Assembly (NCBI GenBank): GCA_938042205.1
Contig: CALIRS010000167.1
Location: forward strand, 1 to 9,667
DNA: 9,667 bases
DNA from: an uncultured bacterium
GTDB lineage: Bacteria; Actinomycetota; Aquicultoria; SKW223
Direction: 5' to 3'
Below are positions 1 to 5,986 of the stretch, in pieces. A program made the position numbers and the translations under genes. Each line of letters begins with the position of its first letter. The first letter of the stretch is position 1. The notes under the pieces are model-generated. The model had not been told where the DNA came from. It was given only the letters and a program-made list of their open reading frames with translations, and made no database searches.

Positions 1-327
1 ATTTTTCCCCTTCTTGCCAAATTTCTTAAAAAAGCGACCGGAATTATTAAAAACTACAATTCTGTGATTGAAGGTATCTGCTACATAAATCTTGCCATCA
101 TTTCCAATAGCTACATCCGTAGGCTTATTTAAACGATCAGAACCAAACCCGTAGATTGAAAACATATGGTAATAACCCTTAGGCTTTGCTGGACGGACAA
201 GAGAAGGTGGCTTCGTAAACAAATAGAAAAGAACAAGCAACCCTATCAGCAAAAGTAAAAGTATGATTATGATAAGAAGATATTTCTTTATTTGTCCTGA
301 CCTTTCATAAGAAGTAACTGTAGACAA
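1..327 (-). CDS. NHL-repeat (beta-propeller) membrane-anchored protein, N-terminal part
   Basis: This is the N-terminal 109 codons of a gene that continues past the left edge. I start it at a TTG codon (327): there is an in-frame stop just upstream, no ATG precedes the membrane helix, and an AGGA sits about 10 bases before it. Residues 15-37 form a strongly hydrophobic signal anchor preceded by lysines, so the rest should lie outside the membrane. From about residue 66 the pattern LNKPTDVAIG..GKIYVADTFNHRIVVF is a textbook NHL repeat blade; more blades are expected beyond the window. NHL propellers usually bind protein partners. The start lies 6 bp after the TPR gene stop, and the gene is last of a cytochrome-TPR-NHL run, so I infer a scaffold or docking role in the same envelope complex. 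The substrate and the full length are unknown. Confidence 0.8.
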   Translation of the reverse strand, partial: MSTVTSYERSGQIKKYLLIIIILLLLLIGLLVLFYLFTKPPSLVRPAKPKGYYHMFSIYGFGSDRLNKPTDVAIGNDGKIYVADTFNHRIVVFNNSGRFFKKFGKKGKN

Positions 328-333
328 AGTAGC

Positions 334-1008
334 TCATTCCTTTCTTAGGGGCTCAAGCCTTTGAAGTGCCTTTTTTGCTCTTTCATCGTCAGGGATAAAT
401 TTAAGCACCCCTTTGTATGCCTTAATTGCCTCTTCTGTATTGCCCATTTTTTCGTATGCCTGCCCTAATGCATATACGTAGTCAGCAGCTTCCGGTTCAA
501 AAGCAATGGCTTTTTTGTAGGCTTTTGCAGCATCTTCATATTTTCCTGCCTTAAAGTAAACGTTGCCCATCTGGAAATATACTAAGCTATACTGTGGTGC
601 AAACCCATCTTTTACCCGGGCTGCTTTCTTTAAGTAGTGAAGGGAATTGCTTAGTTCTCCTGCTTCATAATAGGCAACGCCAAGAAGATATAACGCTTCT
701 ATATTATCAGGGTCAATATTTAAGGCAGACTTTAAAGTCTTTACGGCGTCTTCATGCTTTCCTATTCCAATGTAAACACGTGCCAATTTTATTCTTGCCT
801 GAGGGTTTCTTGGATTTCTTTGAACTTCTTCTTTAGCATCCAAAAGTGCTCGCTCAGCAGCGGTACGTGGTGCCTCTATTTCTTTCTGCTCTCTAACAGA
901 GTAAATAGTAAGAAGGATTATTAAAATAGTTCCGATAACAAGGAGGATAATGACTCGTTTTAATATTTTCACCGAACGCTTCACTCTATACGAGTGTACT
1001 GCAGTCAT
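334..1008 (-). CDS. membrane-anchored tetratricopeptide repeat protein
   Basis: The protein is 224 aa. I prefer the ATG at 1008 over a start 15 codons upstream because GGAGG lies six bases before it. Residues 1-18 are basic, 19-37 form one transmembrane helix, and the remainder is soluble. Four TPR units follow, roughly 68-101, 102-135, 142-175 and 176-209, with the typical small-aromatic-glycine spacing (for example LGVAYYEAGELSNSLHYLKKA, shown here as its consensus features A-Y-x-G-x-Y/L-x-x-A, and IDPDN or FEPE turns). TPR domains mediate protein-protein contacts. The gene lies 61 bp after the second multihaem cytochrome and 6 bp before the NHL gene, so it probably belongs to the same unit. 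It may hold or help assemble the cytochromes; that role is inference. It has no haem motif and no catalytic motif. Confidence 0.85.
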   Translation of the reverse strand: MTAVHSYRVKRSVKILKRVIILLVIGTILIILLTIYSVREQKEIEAPRTAAERALLDAKEEVQRNPRNPQARIKLARVYIGIGKHEDAVKTLKSALNIDPDNIEALYLLGVAYYEAGELSNSLHYLKKAARVKDGFAPQYSLVYFQMGNVYFKAGKYEDAAKAYKKAIAFEPEAADYVYALGQAYEKMGNTEEAIKAYKGVLKFIPDDERAKKALQRLEPLRKE

Positions 1009-1030
1009 AAAACACCTCCCCCGAATTATA
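1009..1030 (-). promoter_or_regulatory. possible internal promoter and strong RBS before the TPR gene
   Basis: In the 61-bp gap after the second cytochrome a consensus TATAAT (1030 to 1025) is preceded, 17 bp upstream, by TTGCGT (about 1053 to 1048), which matches -35 in only three positions. The GGAGG ribosome site (1019-1015) follows almost at once, so a transcript would have a very short leader. It could allow TPR-NHL expression separate from the cytochromes. The promoter is a weak call; the RBS is secure. Confidence 0.35.
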
Positions 1031-1069
1031 GGAACTCGTGAAAATGTACGCAATAATATATATGATTAT

Positions 1070-2272
1070 TTAACGTTGCTTCGTTCCTGATTTAAAACTG
1101 TTTGTTCTAACAACAGAATAATTTATCTTTTCCCTCTTTCCCATGTGGCAAAGATCACAAAATCGTTCATTAGTATGACACAGCCGGCAATTCTTGATTC
1201 CTCTGATTTCTTTAGCAGCCGCAAGACCATGTTTCTTTATCCATTCTCTCGATGGTCCGTGTGGGCCTGGAAACCTATGGCACTGATTGCAATACCCATA
1301 AGGTATAACGGCTTTAGATCCTGGATGACAACGAAAACATATGTCTTTTTGAGTAAAACCAGGTCTTGCATGTCCTGGAACCCAGCCCGATGGATGCGGC
1401 ATTTCAAGACCGTGACATGCATTACATGTCTTCATATCATGGCATCCACGACAGTTTTTCCCAATCGGAGCAACGATTTTCACAAACCGATCCCGTGGCC
1501 TGACTTTCTTTCCCATACGAGATATATCACCAGGGTGGCAAAGGTTGCATCTTGCCTCTGCCTTCTTGCCATTATGACACACAAGACAAGCAGTCATTTC
1601 AGGGTTTCTCGGAACTCTTATTGTTTCTTTATGGCCAACTGTGTTATGACAATTTATGCATAGATGGTCGAGAAAATCTGCATGTCGCACCCTTACATCA
1701 CTTTCTATTACTCTTTTTTCGACACTATGACATTTAAGACAAGCTGAATTGACAACATTTGCTTCACTAAGATTTCCTTTGTTCCTAAAGGTACTTTTTA
1801 AGAGCCATCTCGTGTAATCGAGCTTATGGATTAAATACCCTGAAACGCCAGGTTCACGATGGCAGGAAAGACAATCTTGTTTCGAATGAGACGAAGTCTT
1901 CCAGCTTGAAAACTCCGATTGATGACATCTGCCACATACCAAAGGTTTTGATGTGTAATATTCGGTCAAAACTACTATTAACGACATCGTAAGGATTAAA
2001 ATAAGCATTCCCATCCATCTTTTGCGAACCAAATCCGGTGTTTGTTTCGCCTGGCGTCTTTTAATGACATACGCTTTTTTATGCCTTCTAACAAACGAAC
2101 CCATAAGATGGTAAACCAGCAATACAGATAAGGTTAAAATAGCCACAAGCACGATCAGGATTGCGAGAACGACGAACGTCATTTTCAGGTTTTCCCGAGG
2201 GAATTTAAGGGTTTCAATAATGATTCTAATAAATCTTACCAGGTGACTTCCAAAATCGGTTTGAGCAAACAT
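1070..2272 (-). CDS. dodecahaem c-type cytochrome B, two N-terminal membrane helices
   Basis: The protein is 400 aa starting at the ATG of a TAATG junction with the preceding gene; a start 25 codons earlier is open but would overlap that gene by 76 bp. There are two hydrophobic segments, about 31-56 and 88-104, separated by a very basic loop. Twelve CXXCH haem-attachment motifs begin at residues 113, 134, 178, 205, 229, 242, 274, 283, 312, 328, 362 and 372. Extra histidines that could be distal ligands include SSH before the second motif and RHADFL before the fourth. The first helix-haem part resembles NapC/NirT-type quinol-linked cytochromes, but the overall family is not one I can name. The order of motifs matches its neighbour A, so the two are paralogues. 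The likely role is transfer of electrons from the membrane outward; donor and acceptor are unknown. Confidence 0.9.
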   Translation of the reverse strand: MFAQTDFGSHLVRFIRIIIETLKFPRENLKMTFVVLAILIVLVAILTLSVLLVYHLMGSFVRRHKKAYVIKRRQAKQTPDLVRKRWMGMLILILTMSLIVVLTEYYTSKPLVCGRCHQSEFSSWKTSSHSKQDCLSCHREPGVSGYLIHKLDYTRWLLKSTFRNKGNLSEANVVNSACLKCHSVEKRVIESDVRVRHADFLDHLCINCHNTVGHKETIRVPRNPEMTACLVCHNGKKAEARCNLCHPGDISRMGKKVRPRDRFVKIVAPIGKNCRGCHDMKTCNACHGLEMPHPSGWVPGHARPGFTQKDICFRCHPGSKAVIPYGYCNQCHRFPGPHGPSREWIKKHGLAAAKEIRGIKNCRLCHTNERFCDLCHMGKREKINYSVVRTNSFKSGTKQR

Positions 2273-3216
2273 TACTTGATCAACTTCTTCCTTAAAGCCT
2301 TGATTTGTTCGCTTGCAAGCCCGGGGTGAATATGGCTTATATGACATTCTTTACAGCTTGATTCGATGTGACAGCTATAGCAAGCTTCAGTACCTTCTTT
2401 TTTTACAATCTGTGAATGAGATGGTAGAAATCCTTTGGGATGAGGCATTTTTATTCTGTGGCAGCCTTCACAGAGAGTTCTGTTATGACACTTAATACAG
2501 CTCTCTTCTGCCTTGATTGCTTCTTTGCCATGAATGTTTAACCAGAATTCCTGATGTGGTAGAGGTATTTTGTGGCACCTGGCACAAAAGCCGCGAGCAT
2601 GGCACACCTGACAACTTGCCTGCTTTCCCAGACCATGCGTTTCACTCCATGTGCCTTGGTCGTGGGTTAATCGATAGGGAGAATTAACATCAGATGCTTT
2701 TTCTATTCTCTTAATATGGCAAATAGTACACTTAGCAGATGCCCTGGATCCGTCATGACACTCCAGGCATTTGTCCATGTTTATTTCTTTTTTAGTTTTA
2801 ATTGAATCGCCATGTACAACAGCACTATGACAATAAACGCACTTATATCCTTCATTTAGAAAATCGCTATGTCTTACCTTAACCTTTTCTCCTTTTATCA
2901 CTCCCCTTGAAATTTCATTGTGACAATCAAGACAAAAACTGCTTTGAACATAAGCAGGCGAATAGCGGGAAAGATTGAAGGTAGCAAACAACATATTCAT
3001 CGCCCTGATTCTTTGCTCAAAAAGACCAATCACTCCAGGTCGTTGATGGCAAAATTGACAGCTTAATTCCTTGTGTGAAGAATTTGCCCAGTTTCTTACC
3101 TCGTCAAGGTGGCATAACTTGCAATAAGTTGTTTGAGTACTTAAAAAGCTAATAGCGCTAAGAAAAACGATGAATGCACATATTAACAAAATTGGAATGA
3201 TCCTCTTCTGAACCAT
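2272..3216 (-). CDS. dodecahaem c-type cytochrome A, membrane-anchored
   Basis: The protein is 314 aa with one N-terminal helix (about 6-25, uncleaved-anchor type) directly followed by haem motifs. Twelve CXXCH begin at residues 32, 53, 95, 126, 150, 163, 202, 211, 240, 249, 279 and 288. That is one haem per 26 residues, so the chain is nearly all haem wire. The first two motifs with the NSSH between them look NapC/NirT-like, which suggests contact with the quinone pool; this is inference. An in-frame stop four codons upstream rules out a longer start, and there is no Shine-Dalgarno sequence, in keeping with a leaderless mRNA. The gene heads the run A-B-TPR-NHL and is coupled to B by a one-base stop/start overlap. 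Covalent haem attachment needs a cytochrome c maturation system encoded elsewhere. Confidence 0.92.
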   Translation of the reverse strand: MVQKRIIPILLICAFIVFLSAISFLSTQTTYCKLCHLDEVRNWANSSHKELSCQFCHQRPGVIGLFEQRIRAMNMLFATFNLSRYSPAYVQSSFCLDCHNEISRGVIKGEKVKVRHSDFLNEGYKCVYCHSAVVHGDSIKTKKEINMDKCLECHDGSRASAKCTICHIKRIEKASDVNSPYRLTHDQGTWSETHGLGKQASCQVCHARGFCARCHKIPLPHQEFWLNIHGKEAIKAEESCIKCHNRTLCEGCHRIKMPHPKGFLPSHSQIVKKEGTEACYSCHIESSCKECHISHIHPGLASEQIKALRKKLIK

Positions 3217-3224
3217 AACAAAAG

Positions 3225-3252
3225 ATTATAGAAGATTAATGGAAATTAATGG
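3225..3252 (-). promoter_or_regulatory. candidate leaderless promoter with phased direct repeats for the cytochrome operon
   Basis: On the minus strand a perfect TATAAT (3230 to 3225) ends nine bases before the ATG at 3216, so initiation would fall on or beside the start codon. No -35 consensus exists at 16-18 bp. In its place are two copies of CCATTAAT (3252-3245 and 3242-3235) with a 10-bp period, one helical turn, as expected for an activator binding in tandem. The regulator is unknown. Confidence 0.5.
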
Positions 3253-3299
3253 GGCAAGATCTTGAATTAAGAAAAATCCATATTTTAAGGTCTAACTCC
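3251..3299. repeat. palindromic REP-like element, degenerate relative of the 28-bp repeat
   Basis: The left arm (3251-3268) matches GGGGTCAGGTCTTGAATT of the dispersed repeat at 15 of 18 positions. The right arm is a more diverged inverted copy ending TAACTCC. Arms 3251-3266 and 3284-3299 can pair at about 14 of 16 positions counting G-T pairs, with one 2x2 mismatch. It sits between the lipoprotein stop and the cytochrome promoter, so it could end or attenuate lipoprotein transcription, but no U-run is present. Confidence 0.6.
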
Positions 3300-3307
3300 T
3301 TCATTCA

Positions 3308-3841
3308 TCATTTTGTTAAGGTTACTGTGAAGACTGTTTTATCTTTTTCTTTATTTATCACTACCATTCCTACATTTTCTCCGCCTTTATCCAGATAGAG
3401 AAATGCTCCCTCATTTGTCTCGGTAATAGTACCAATCTTATAACCAGCATCTGGTAGTTTTTCTTTATAGAAGGCAACCACTTTTGAAAAATCATCGCCA
3501 GTAGCAAAATTGATATTGAACTGCACTTTCCCTTGAGACTCTGTTCTTATAACTCCCTTTACTCTGGAACCTTTATAAATTGGAAATTCTTCGGGAAAAT
3601 CGGCCGGGATCTTGCCCCCTGCTTCAAACTCAGCCTTGCCCTCCTCGGTTCTTACTTTCACCTTTCCTTTGCTGACATCAATTTCTGTTTCCTTGCCGGT
3701 TTCTTTCTCAATAGCTTTCTCTGTTGTCTCTTCCGCAACTTTCCTTGCAATCAGGGAACAGCCCGGTAAAATCGCAGTTGCAATCAAAACGAATGTACTT
3801 ATTAAAAAGACAGATAAAAAGGGAATCTTTGCCCTGGCCAT
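3308..3841 (-). CDS. lipoprotein of unknown family
   Basis: The protein is 177 aa with a good ribosome site (AAGGGGAG six bases before the ATG) and two tandem TGA stops. A basic start and hydrophobic stretch (7-24) end in the lipobox LPGC with Cys28 as the lipidated residue. Residues 33-75 are highly charged and repetitive (Glu, Lys, Thr), probably a helical or disordered spacer. Residues 79-177 form a compact domain opening with IPADFPEEFPIYKGSRV, then alternating beta strands and a helix around 117-133 (FSKVVAFYKEKLPDAGY). I do not recognise a named family or any catalytic motif. It lies 91 bp upstream of the cytochrome operon on the same strand, but a palindrome and a separate promoter lie between them, so co-function is only a suggestion. 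Confidence 0.85.
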   Translation of the reverse strand: MARAKIPFLSVFLISTFVLIATAILPGCSLIARKVAEETTEKAIEKETGKETEIDVSKGKVKVRTEEGKAEFEAGGKIPADFPEEFPIYKGSRVKGVIRTESQGKVQFNINFATGDDFSKVVAFYKEKLPDAGYKIGTITETNEGAFLYLDKGGENVGMVVINKEKDKTVFTVTLTK

Positions 3842-3878
3842 CTTTTTCTCCCCTTTCTATACAAATAAATTGATGACC

Positions 3879-3887
3879 ATTATAGCA
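3879..3887 (-). promoter_or_regulatory. extended -10 promoter for the lipoprotein gene
   Basis: TGCTATAAT on the minus strand (3887 to 3879) is an extended -10 element. Transcription would start near 3872 and give a leader of about 30 nt that contains the AAGGGGAG ribosome site. No clear -35 is present, which extended -10 promoters tolerate. A second TATAAT on the minus strand lies at 3933-3928. Confidence 0.5.
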
Positions 3888-4066
3888 TTGCCTTTTCTCT
3901 GCAGAGTCGAACCTTATAATTTCAGAGATTATATATTACCAATAGGTTTACCTGGCGCGACTTAAATTTCTTTCATGCAGGGTGCGTAAAATCTAACAAC
4001 TTCTCTTTGCAAGATGTTTAATTTTTAAGAAAAGGAAGGCTGCCAAACTATCGGACTTCTGAAGTG

Positions 4067-4094
4067 CAAAATTCACAATTCAAGACCTGACCCC
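4067..4094 (-). repeat. 28-bp dispersed repeat, copy 1 (inverted relative to copy 2)
   Basis: Read on the minus strand this begins GGGGTCAGGTCTTGAATT and continues GTGAATTTTG. It is the exact reverse complement of the last 28 bases of the window (9640-9667). A 28-base identity within 10 kb cannot be chance. The sequence resembles the GGGGTCAGACC-type ends known around REP-associated IS200-like (Y1) transposases; no transposase is present here. Confidence 0.85.
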
Positions 4095-4174
4095 GCCCTG
4101 TGTCCTGTGCGGTTTGAAATCTTTCTATATCGAGGCACTTCCAAAACTCAGGAAATACGTATTTACAAAACGGT

Positions 4175-4252
4175 TGGCGGAGCCGACGGGATTTGAACCC
4201 GCGCTCACCGACTTGACAGGCCGGCGTGTTAACCAGGCTACACCACGGCTCC
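4175..4252 (-). tRNA. tRNA-Asp (anticodon GUC)
   Basis: The minus strand folds as a full cloverleaf of 78 nt including an encoded CCA. The acceptor GGAGCCG pairs perfectly with CGGCTCC, discriminator G. The anticodon stem-loop CCGGC-CTGTCAA-GTCGG places GTC (plus-strand 4215-4217) at 34-36. The T arm is GCGGG-TTCGAAT-CCCGT. The G discriminator is normal for tRNA-Asp. Confidence 0.97.
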
Positions 4253-4275
4253 GCAGAGTTGAAAAGCAAAAAATA

Positions 4276-4304
4276 ATTTTACTGATTAAATTCCATTATC
4301 TCAA
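4276..4304 (-). promoter_or_regulatory. promoter of tRNA-Asp
   Basis: TTGAGA (4304 to 4299), a 17-bp spacer, and TAAAAT (4281 to 4276) each differ from the sigma-70/sigma-A consensus at one base. Initiation near 4269 would leave a 5' leader of about 17 nt before the mature tRNA. So this tRNA is transcribed on its own rather than only with tRNA-Val upstream. Confidence 0.65.
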
Positions 4305-4408
4305 ACGTTCCACTTAGAAATTCACAAAAATTGGACTTAGGGAACTTCCTTTCCTTGTAAAAAGTCTTTAGTGGACCTCAATTCCTTATTTTGCCACCTC
4401 TTAATTGC

Positions 4409-4424
4409 TACGTTACTATGTTAC
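4409..4424 (-). repeat. degenerate 8-bp tandem repeat, left of tRNA-Val
   Basis: Two adjacent units, GTAACATA and GTAACGTA on the minus strand, share the octamer unit found on the plus strand on the other side of tRNA-Val. They lie 14 bp past the tRNA 3' end. Too short to judge its function. Confidence 0.45.
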
Positions 4425-4437
4425 TACACCACAAGTA

Positions 4438-4512
4438 TGGTGGGCGCTAGAGGATTTGAACCTCTGACCTCTTGCTTGTAAGGCAAGCGCTCTCCCACTG
4501 AGCTAAGCGCCC
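4438..4512 (-). tRNA. tRNA-Val (anticodon UAC)
   Basis: This is a 75-nt minus-strand cloverleaf with encoded CCA. Acceptor GGGCGCT pairs with AGCGCCC, discriminator A. The anticodon stem-loop CTTGC-CTTACAA-GCAAG gives anticodon TAC (plus-strand 4478-4480). The D arm AGCTCAGTGGGAGAGC and T arm AGAGG-TTCAAAT-CCTCT are standard. Confidence 0.97.
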
Positions 4513-4518
4513 ATTATG

Positions 4519-4558
4519 GTAACGTGTTGACTCACAGACATTGTAACATGGTGACATG
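4519..4558 (+). repeat. degenerate 8-bp periodic array upstream of tRNA-Val
   Basis: Five consecutive octamers occupy 40 bp: GTAACGTG, TTGACTCA, CAGACATT, GTAACATG, GTGACATG. Units 1, 4 and 5 are close copies and in register; units 2 and 3 are decayed. The array covers the likely promoter zone of tRNA-Val, including a minus-strand TACAAT (4545 to 4540) that would give a leader of about 21 nt. Confidence 0.45.
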
Positions 4559-4600
4559 GGAAAGTAGTAGCTTTGCTAATGGCTTTATTACTTATCTTTA

Positions 4601-4921
4601 CTATTTATTAATAATCTTACTTGCTCTCTCAAGATAACGTATCCCCTTCATAAGAAACTGATAAATTTTTATCCGGAAGATAACCAAATGCTCTGGAAAA
4701 GTACAGGCGGATTTTGTTTAACAAATAGATTCAAAGCACCTACCAGAAACTTTTTAAAAATCTTTCTCATACTTCTTTGCTCTTCCAAAGCCTTCAGCGA
4801 TACCGGTAGCGACTGACTTTGATAAGTTTCTAATTGAAACCTAACCTCAAACTTCACATCTTAAAGAAATTCTAAAACCACACGTGAGCCTGGCCGCTAT
4901 ATCAAAAGCCCTTTGAAACCA
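4601..4921 (-). pseudogene. relic of a four-helix-bundle (S23 / 23S rRNA intervening-sequence) protein
   Basis: The family signature survives but in shifting frames. From 4921 one frame reads WFQRAFDIAARLT, hits TGA (4849-4847) and TAG (4843-4841), then continues SKSVATGIAEGFGRAKKYE and DF up to TAA (4756-4754). The AEGFGR core with a following K-x-x-x-F is diagnostic of this family. The next frame carries FLVGALNLFVK. A third frame reads RAFGYLPDK from about 4694, the usual LGYL region. The first frame again ends with YLERASKIINK and TAG at 4601. Total length, about 107 codons, fits the family (about 115-120 aa) minus the N-terminus. That end is missing 17 bp from the tRNA-Glu 3' end. A 62-codon open frame inside it (4669-4857) is not a real gene. 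Confidence 0.7.
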
Positions 4922-4938
4922 TTAGCATTTCTTTCAAT

Positions 4939-5014
4939 TGGTGCCCCCAGGGGAATTCGAATCCCCGCCGCAGCCTTGAAAGGGCTGTGTCCTAGGCCTC
5001 TAGACGATGGGGGC
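4939..5014 (-). tRNA. tRNA-Glu (anticodon UUC)
   Basis: This is a 76-nt minus-strand cloverleaf with encoded CCA. Acceptor GCCCCCA pairs with TGGGGGC, discriminator A. The anticodon stem-loop CAGCC-CTTTCAA-GGCTG gives TTC (plus-strand 4978-4980). The T arm is GGGGA-TTCGAAT-TCCCC. The D arm CGTCTAGAGGCCTAGGACA is typical of tRNA-Glu. Confidence 0.97.
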
Positions 5015-5124
5015 ACAAATACTAAATTTTAAAGGCAGATAAGTATTTTTTCCATAGGTTTTAAGCATAACTCAGTTGCTTTCCAGACTATCTACTAAAT
5101 CTTTTTAAGAAGTTTTCCTAACTA

Positions 5125-5901
5125 TTACATTCCCGACCTCAGCCTTCTTGCTAAGAAAATCGGTAATTTTTCATCAATTATCTTTTGCGCCGCAGTATCA
5201 ACATCATACTCAACCCTGTATTCGTGAGCTTCCAAGTTCTCATCAATAAGAGCAAAACTGGCCCTCCAATCAAAATCTCTCGGCTGCCCCACACTTCCTG
5301 GATTTAAAAGAAGAAACTCATCTTCCCCCTTGAAATCAACAGAAAGACTGATTTTATCCTCAGGCAGCCACCCTTCAAACAAAATTTTCTCCCCTGAAGC
5401 GCGACATTTTGAAGCAATATGAGTGTGACCAAAAAAGCAAAGGTTAATCCCGGCTTCCTCAAGAGCATAGATTGCTTTCATAGCATCATAATCCGAAAAA
5501 ATATATTCCCATTCTGGGCCAACCGGACTTCCGTGCACCAGAAGCAATTTAGCAGCCTGAGGCCTTAGCATCATCTCTCTTATCGGTTCCAACGTTTTTA
5601 AAAACTCCAAATTCTCGGGCATCAAAACACTCATCGTCCATTCTCCAGCAACTCTTGCATCATAGCTAAACTCAGAAAAATCCAGTTTGCCAGCCACTCC
5701 AAGGTCATGATTTCCGGCAAGAATGACGCTGCACGTATCTCTAGCCAGCGAAACACATTCGTTAGGCGAAGCCCCATAACCAACCAGATCGCCAAGGCAC
5801 CAGATTTCGTCACAGGAAAGCTTTTCAAGTTCATAAATTACTTTTTCAAAAGCTTCCAGATTCCCATGGATATCGCTTATAATCCCAATCCTCTTTGACA
5901 T
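5125..5901 (-). CDS. YfcE/MJ0936-like calcineurin-type metallophosphoesterase
   Basis: The protein is 258 aa, with AAGGA five bases before the ATG and tandem TAA-TAG stops. All metal-binding motifs of the superfamily are present: D10-x-H12 (SDIHGN), GDLVGYG with D38, GNHD at 63-66, VHGSP with H123, and GHTH at 158-161. NPGSVGQPRD at 200-209 is a typical strand of the small two-metal phosphoesterases. The fold should be a single cytoplasmic alpha/beta sandwich; there is no signal peptide. Family members hydrolyse phosphodiesters or phosphoprotein and nucleotide substrates, and the true substrate cannot be read from sequence. It is longer than YfcE (about 180 aa), with an extra segment around 70-115. 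It diverges from the antiporter gene across an 85-bp gap. Confidence 0.93.
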   Translation of the reverse strand: MSKRIGIISDIHGNLEAFEKVIYELEKLSCDEIWCLGDLVGYGASPNECVSLARDTCSVILAGNHDLGVAGKLDFSEFSYDARVAGEWTMSVLMPENLEFLKTLEPIREMMLRPQAAKLLLVHGSPVGPEWEYIFSDYDAMKAIYALEEAGINLCFFGHTHIASKCRASGEKILFEGWLPEDKISLSVDFKGEDEFLLLNPGSVGQPRDFDWRASFALIDENLEAHEYRVEYDVDTAAQKIIDEKLPIFLARRLRSGM

Positions 5902-5986
5902 TTCAATCCTTTCTTTCTATAAACTTCATGTTTTTAGAATATAGGATACTGTTTTAATTCGCTAACAAAGATTATCTGGAGAAAAT

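Larger units (their letters stand above)
3842..4174. other. gene-free spacer between lipoprotein and tRNA-Asp
   Basis: I find no credible coding sequence in this 333-bp stretch. Short open frames lack a ribosome site and recognisable protein, and one of them reads through the tRNA. It holds the lipoprotein promoter, the perfect palindrome CTCTGCAGAG (3897-3906), a small hairpin ACTTC-T-GAAGT (4055-4065) next to the 28-bp repeat, and the 12-bp palindrome AAATACGTATTT (4153-4164) just after tRNA-Asp. The last is AT-only at the ends and is not a convincing terminator. Confidence 0.6.
4513..4938. other. spacer between tRNA-Val and tRNA-Glu
   Basis: No intact gene is present. The stretch contains the octamer array next to tRNA-Val and then the four-helix-bundle pseudogene, which fills most of it. 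The short inverted repeat TCAAA-AGCCC-TTTGA (4901-4915) lies within the pseudogene start and is not a convincing terminator. Confidence 0.6.

Noticed and set aside
1145..1663. 172-codon plus-strand open frame inside the cytochrome gene
   Set aside because: It is antisense to twelve regularly spaced CXXCH codons that are clearly the real product; the plus-strand protein has no family features.
3897..3935. CTCTGCAGAG palindrome and a TATAAT/ATTATA pair as a regulator operator
   Set aside because: The pair is AT-rich and promoter-like by composition, and the palindrome contains a common restriction-type core; there is no second copy to support an operator.
4048..4269. Open frames on both strands across tRNA-Asp (minus 4048-4269, plus 4114-4317)
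   Set aside because: They read through a perfect tRNA cloverleaf and the dispersed repeat, and encode no recognisable protein.
4254..4437. Further four-helix-bundle relic between tRNA-Asp and tRNA-Val
   Set aside because: A few residues in minus-strand frames look suggestive (a KFPKS-like string), but no signature core is present, so I do not call it.
4669..4857. 62-codon open frame on the minus strand as an independent small gene
   Set aside because: No ribosome site is seen, and neighbouring frames carry the four-helix-bundle signature. It is one frame of a frameshifted relic.
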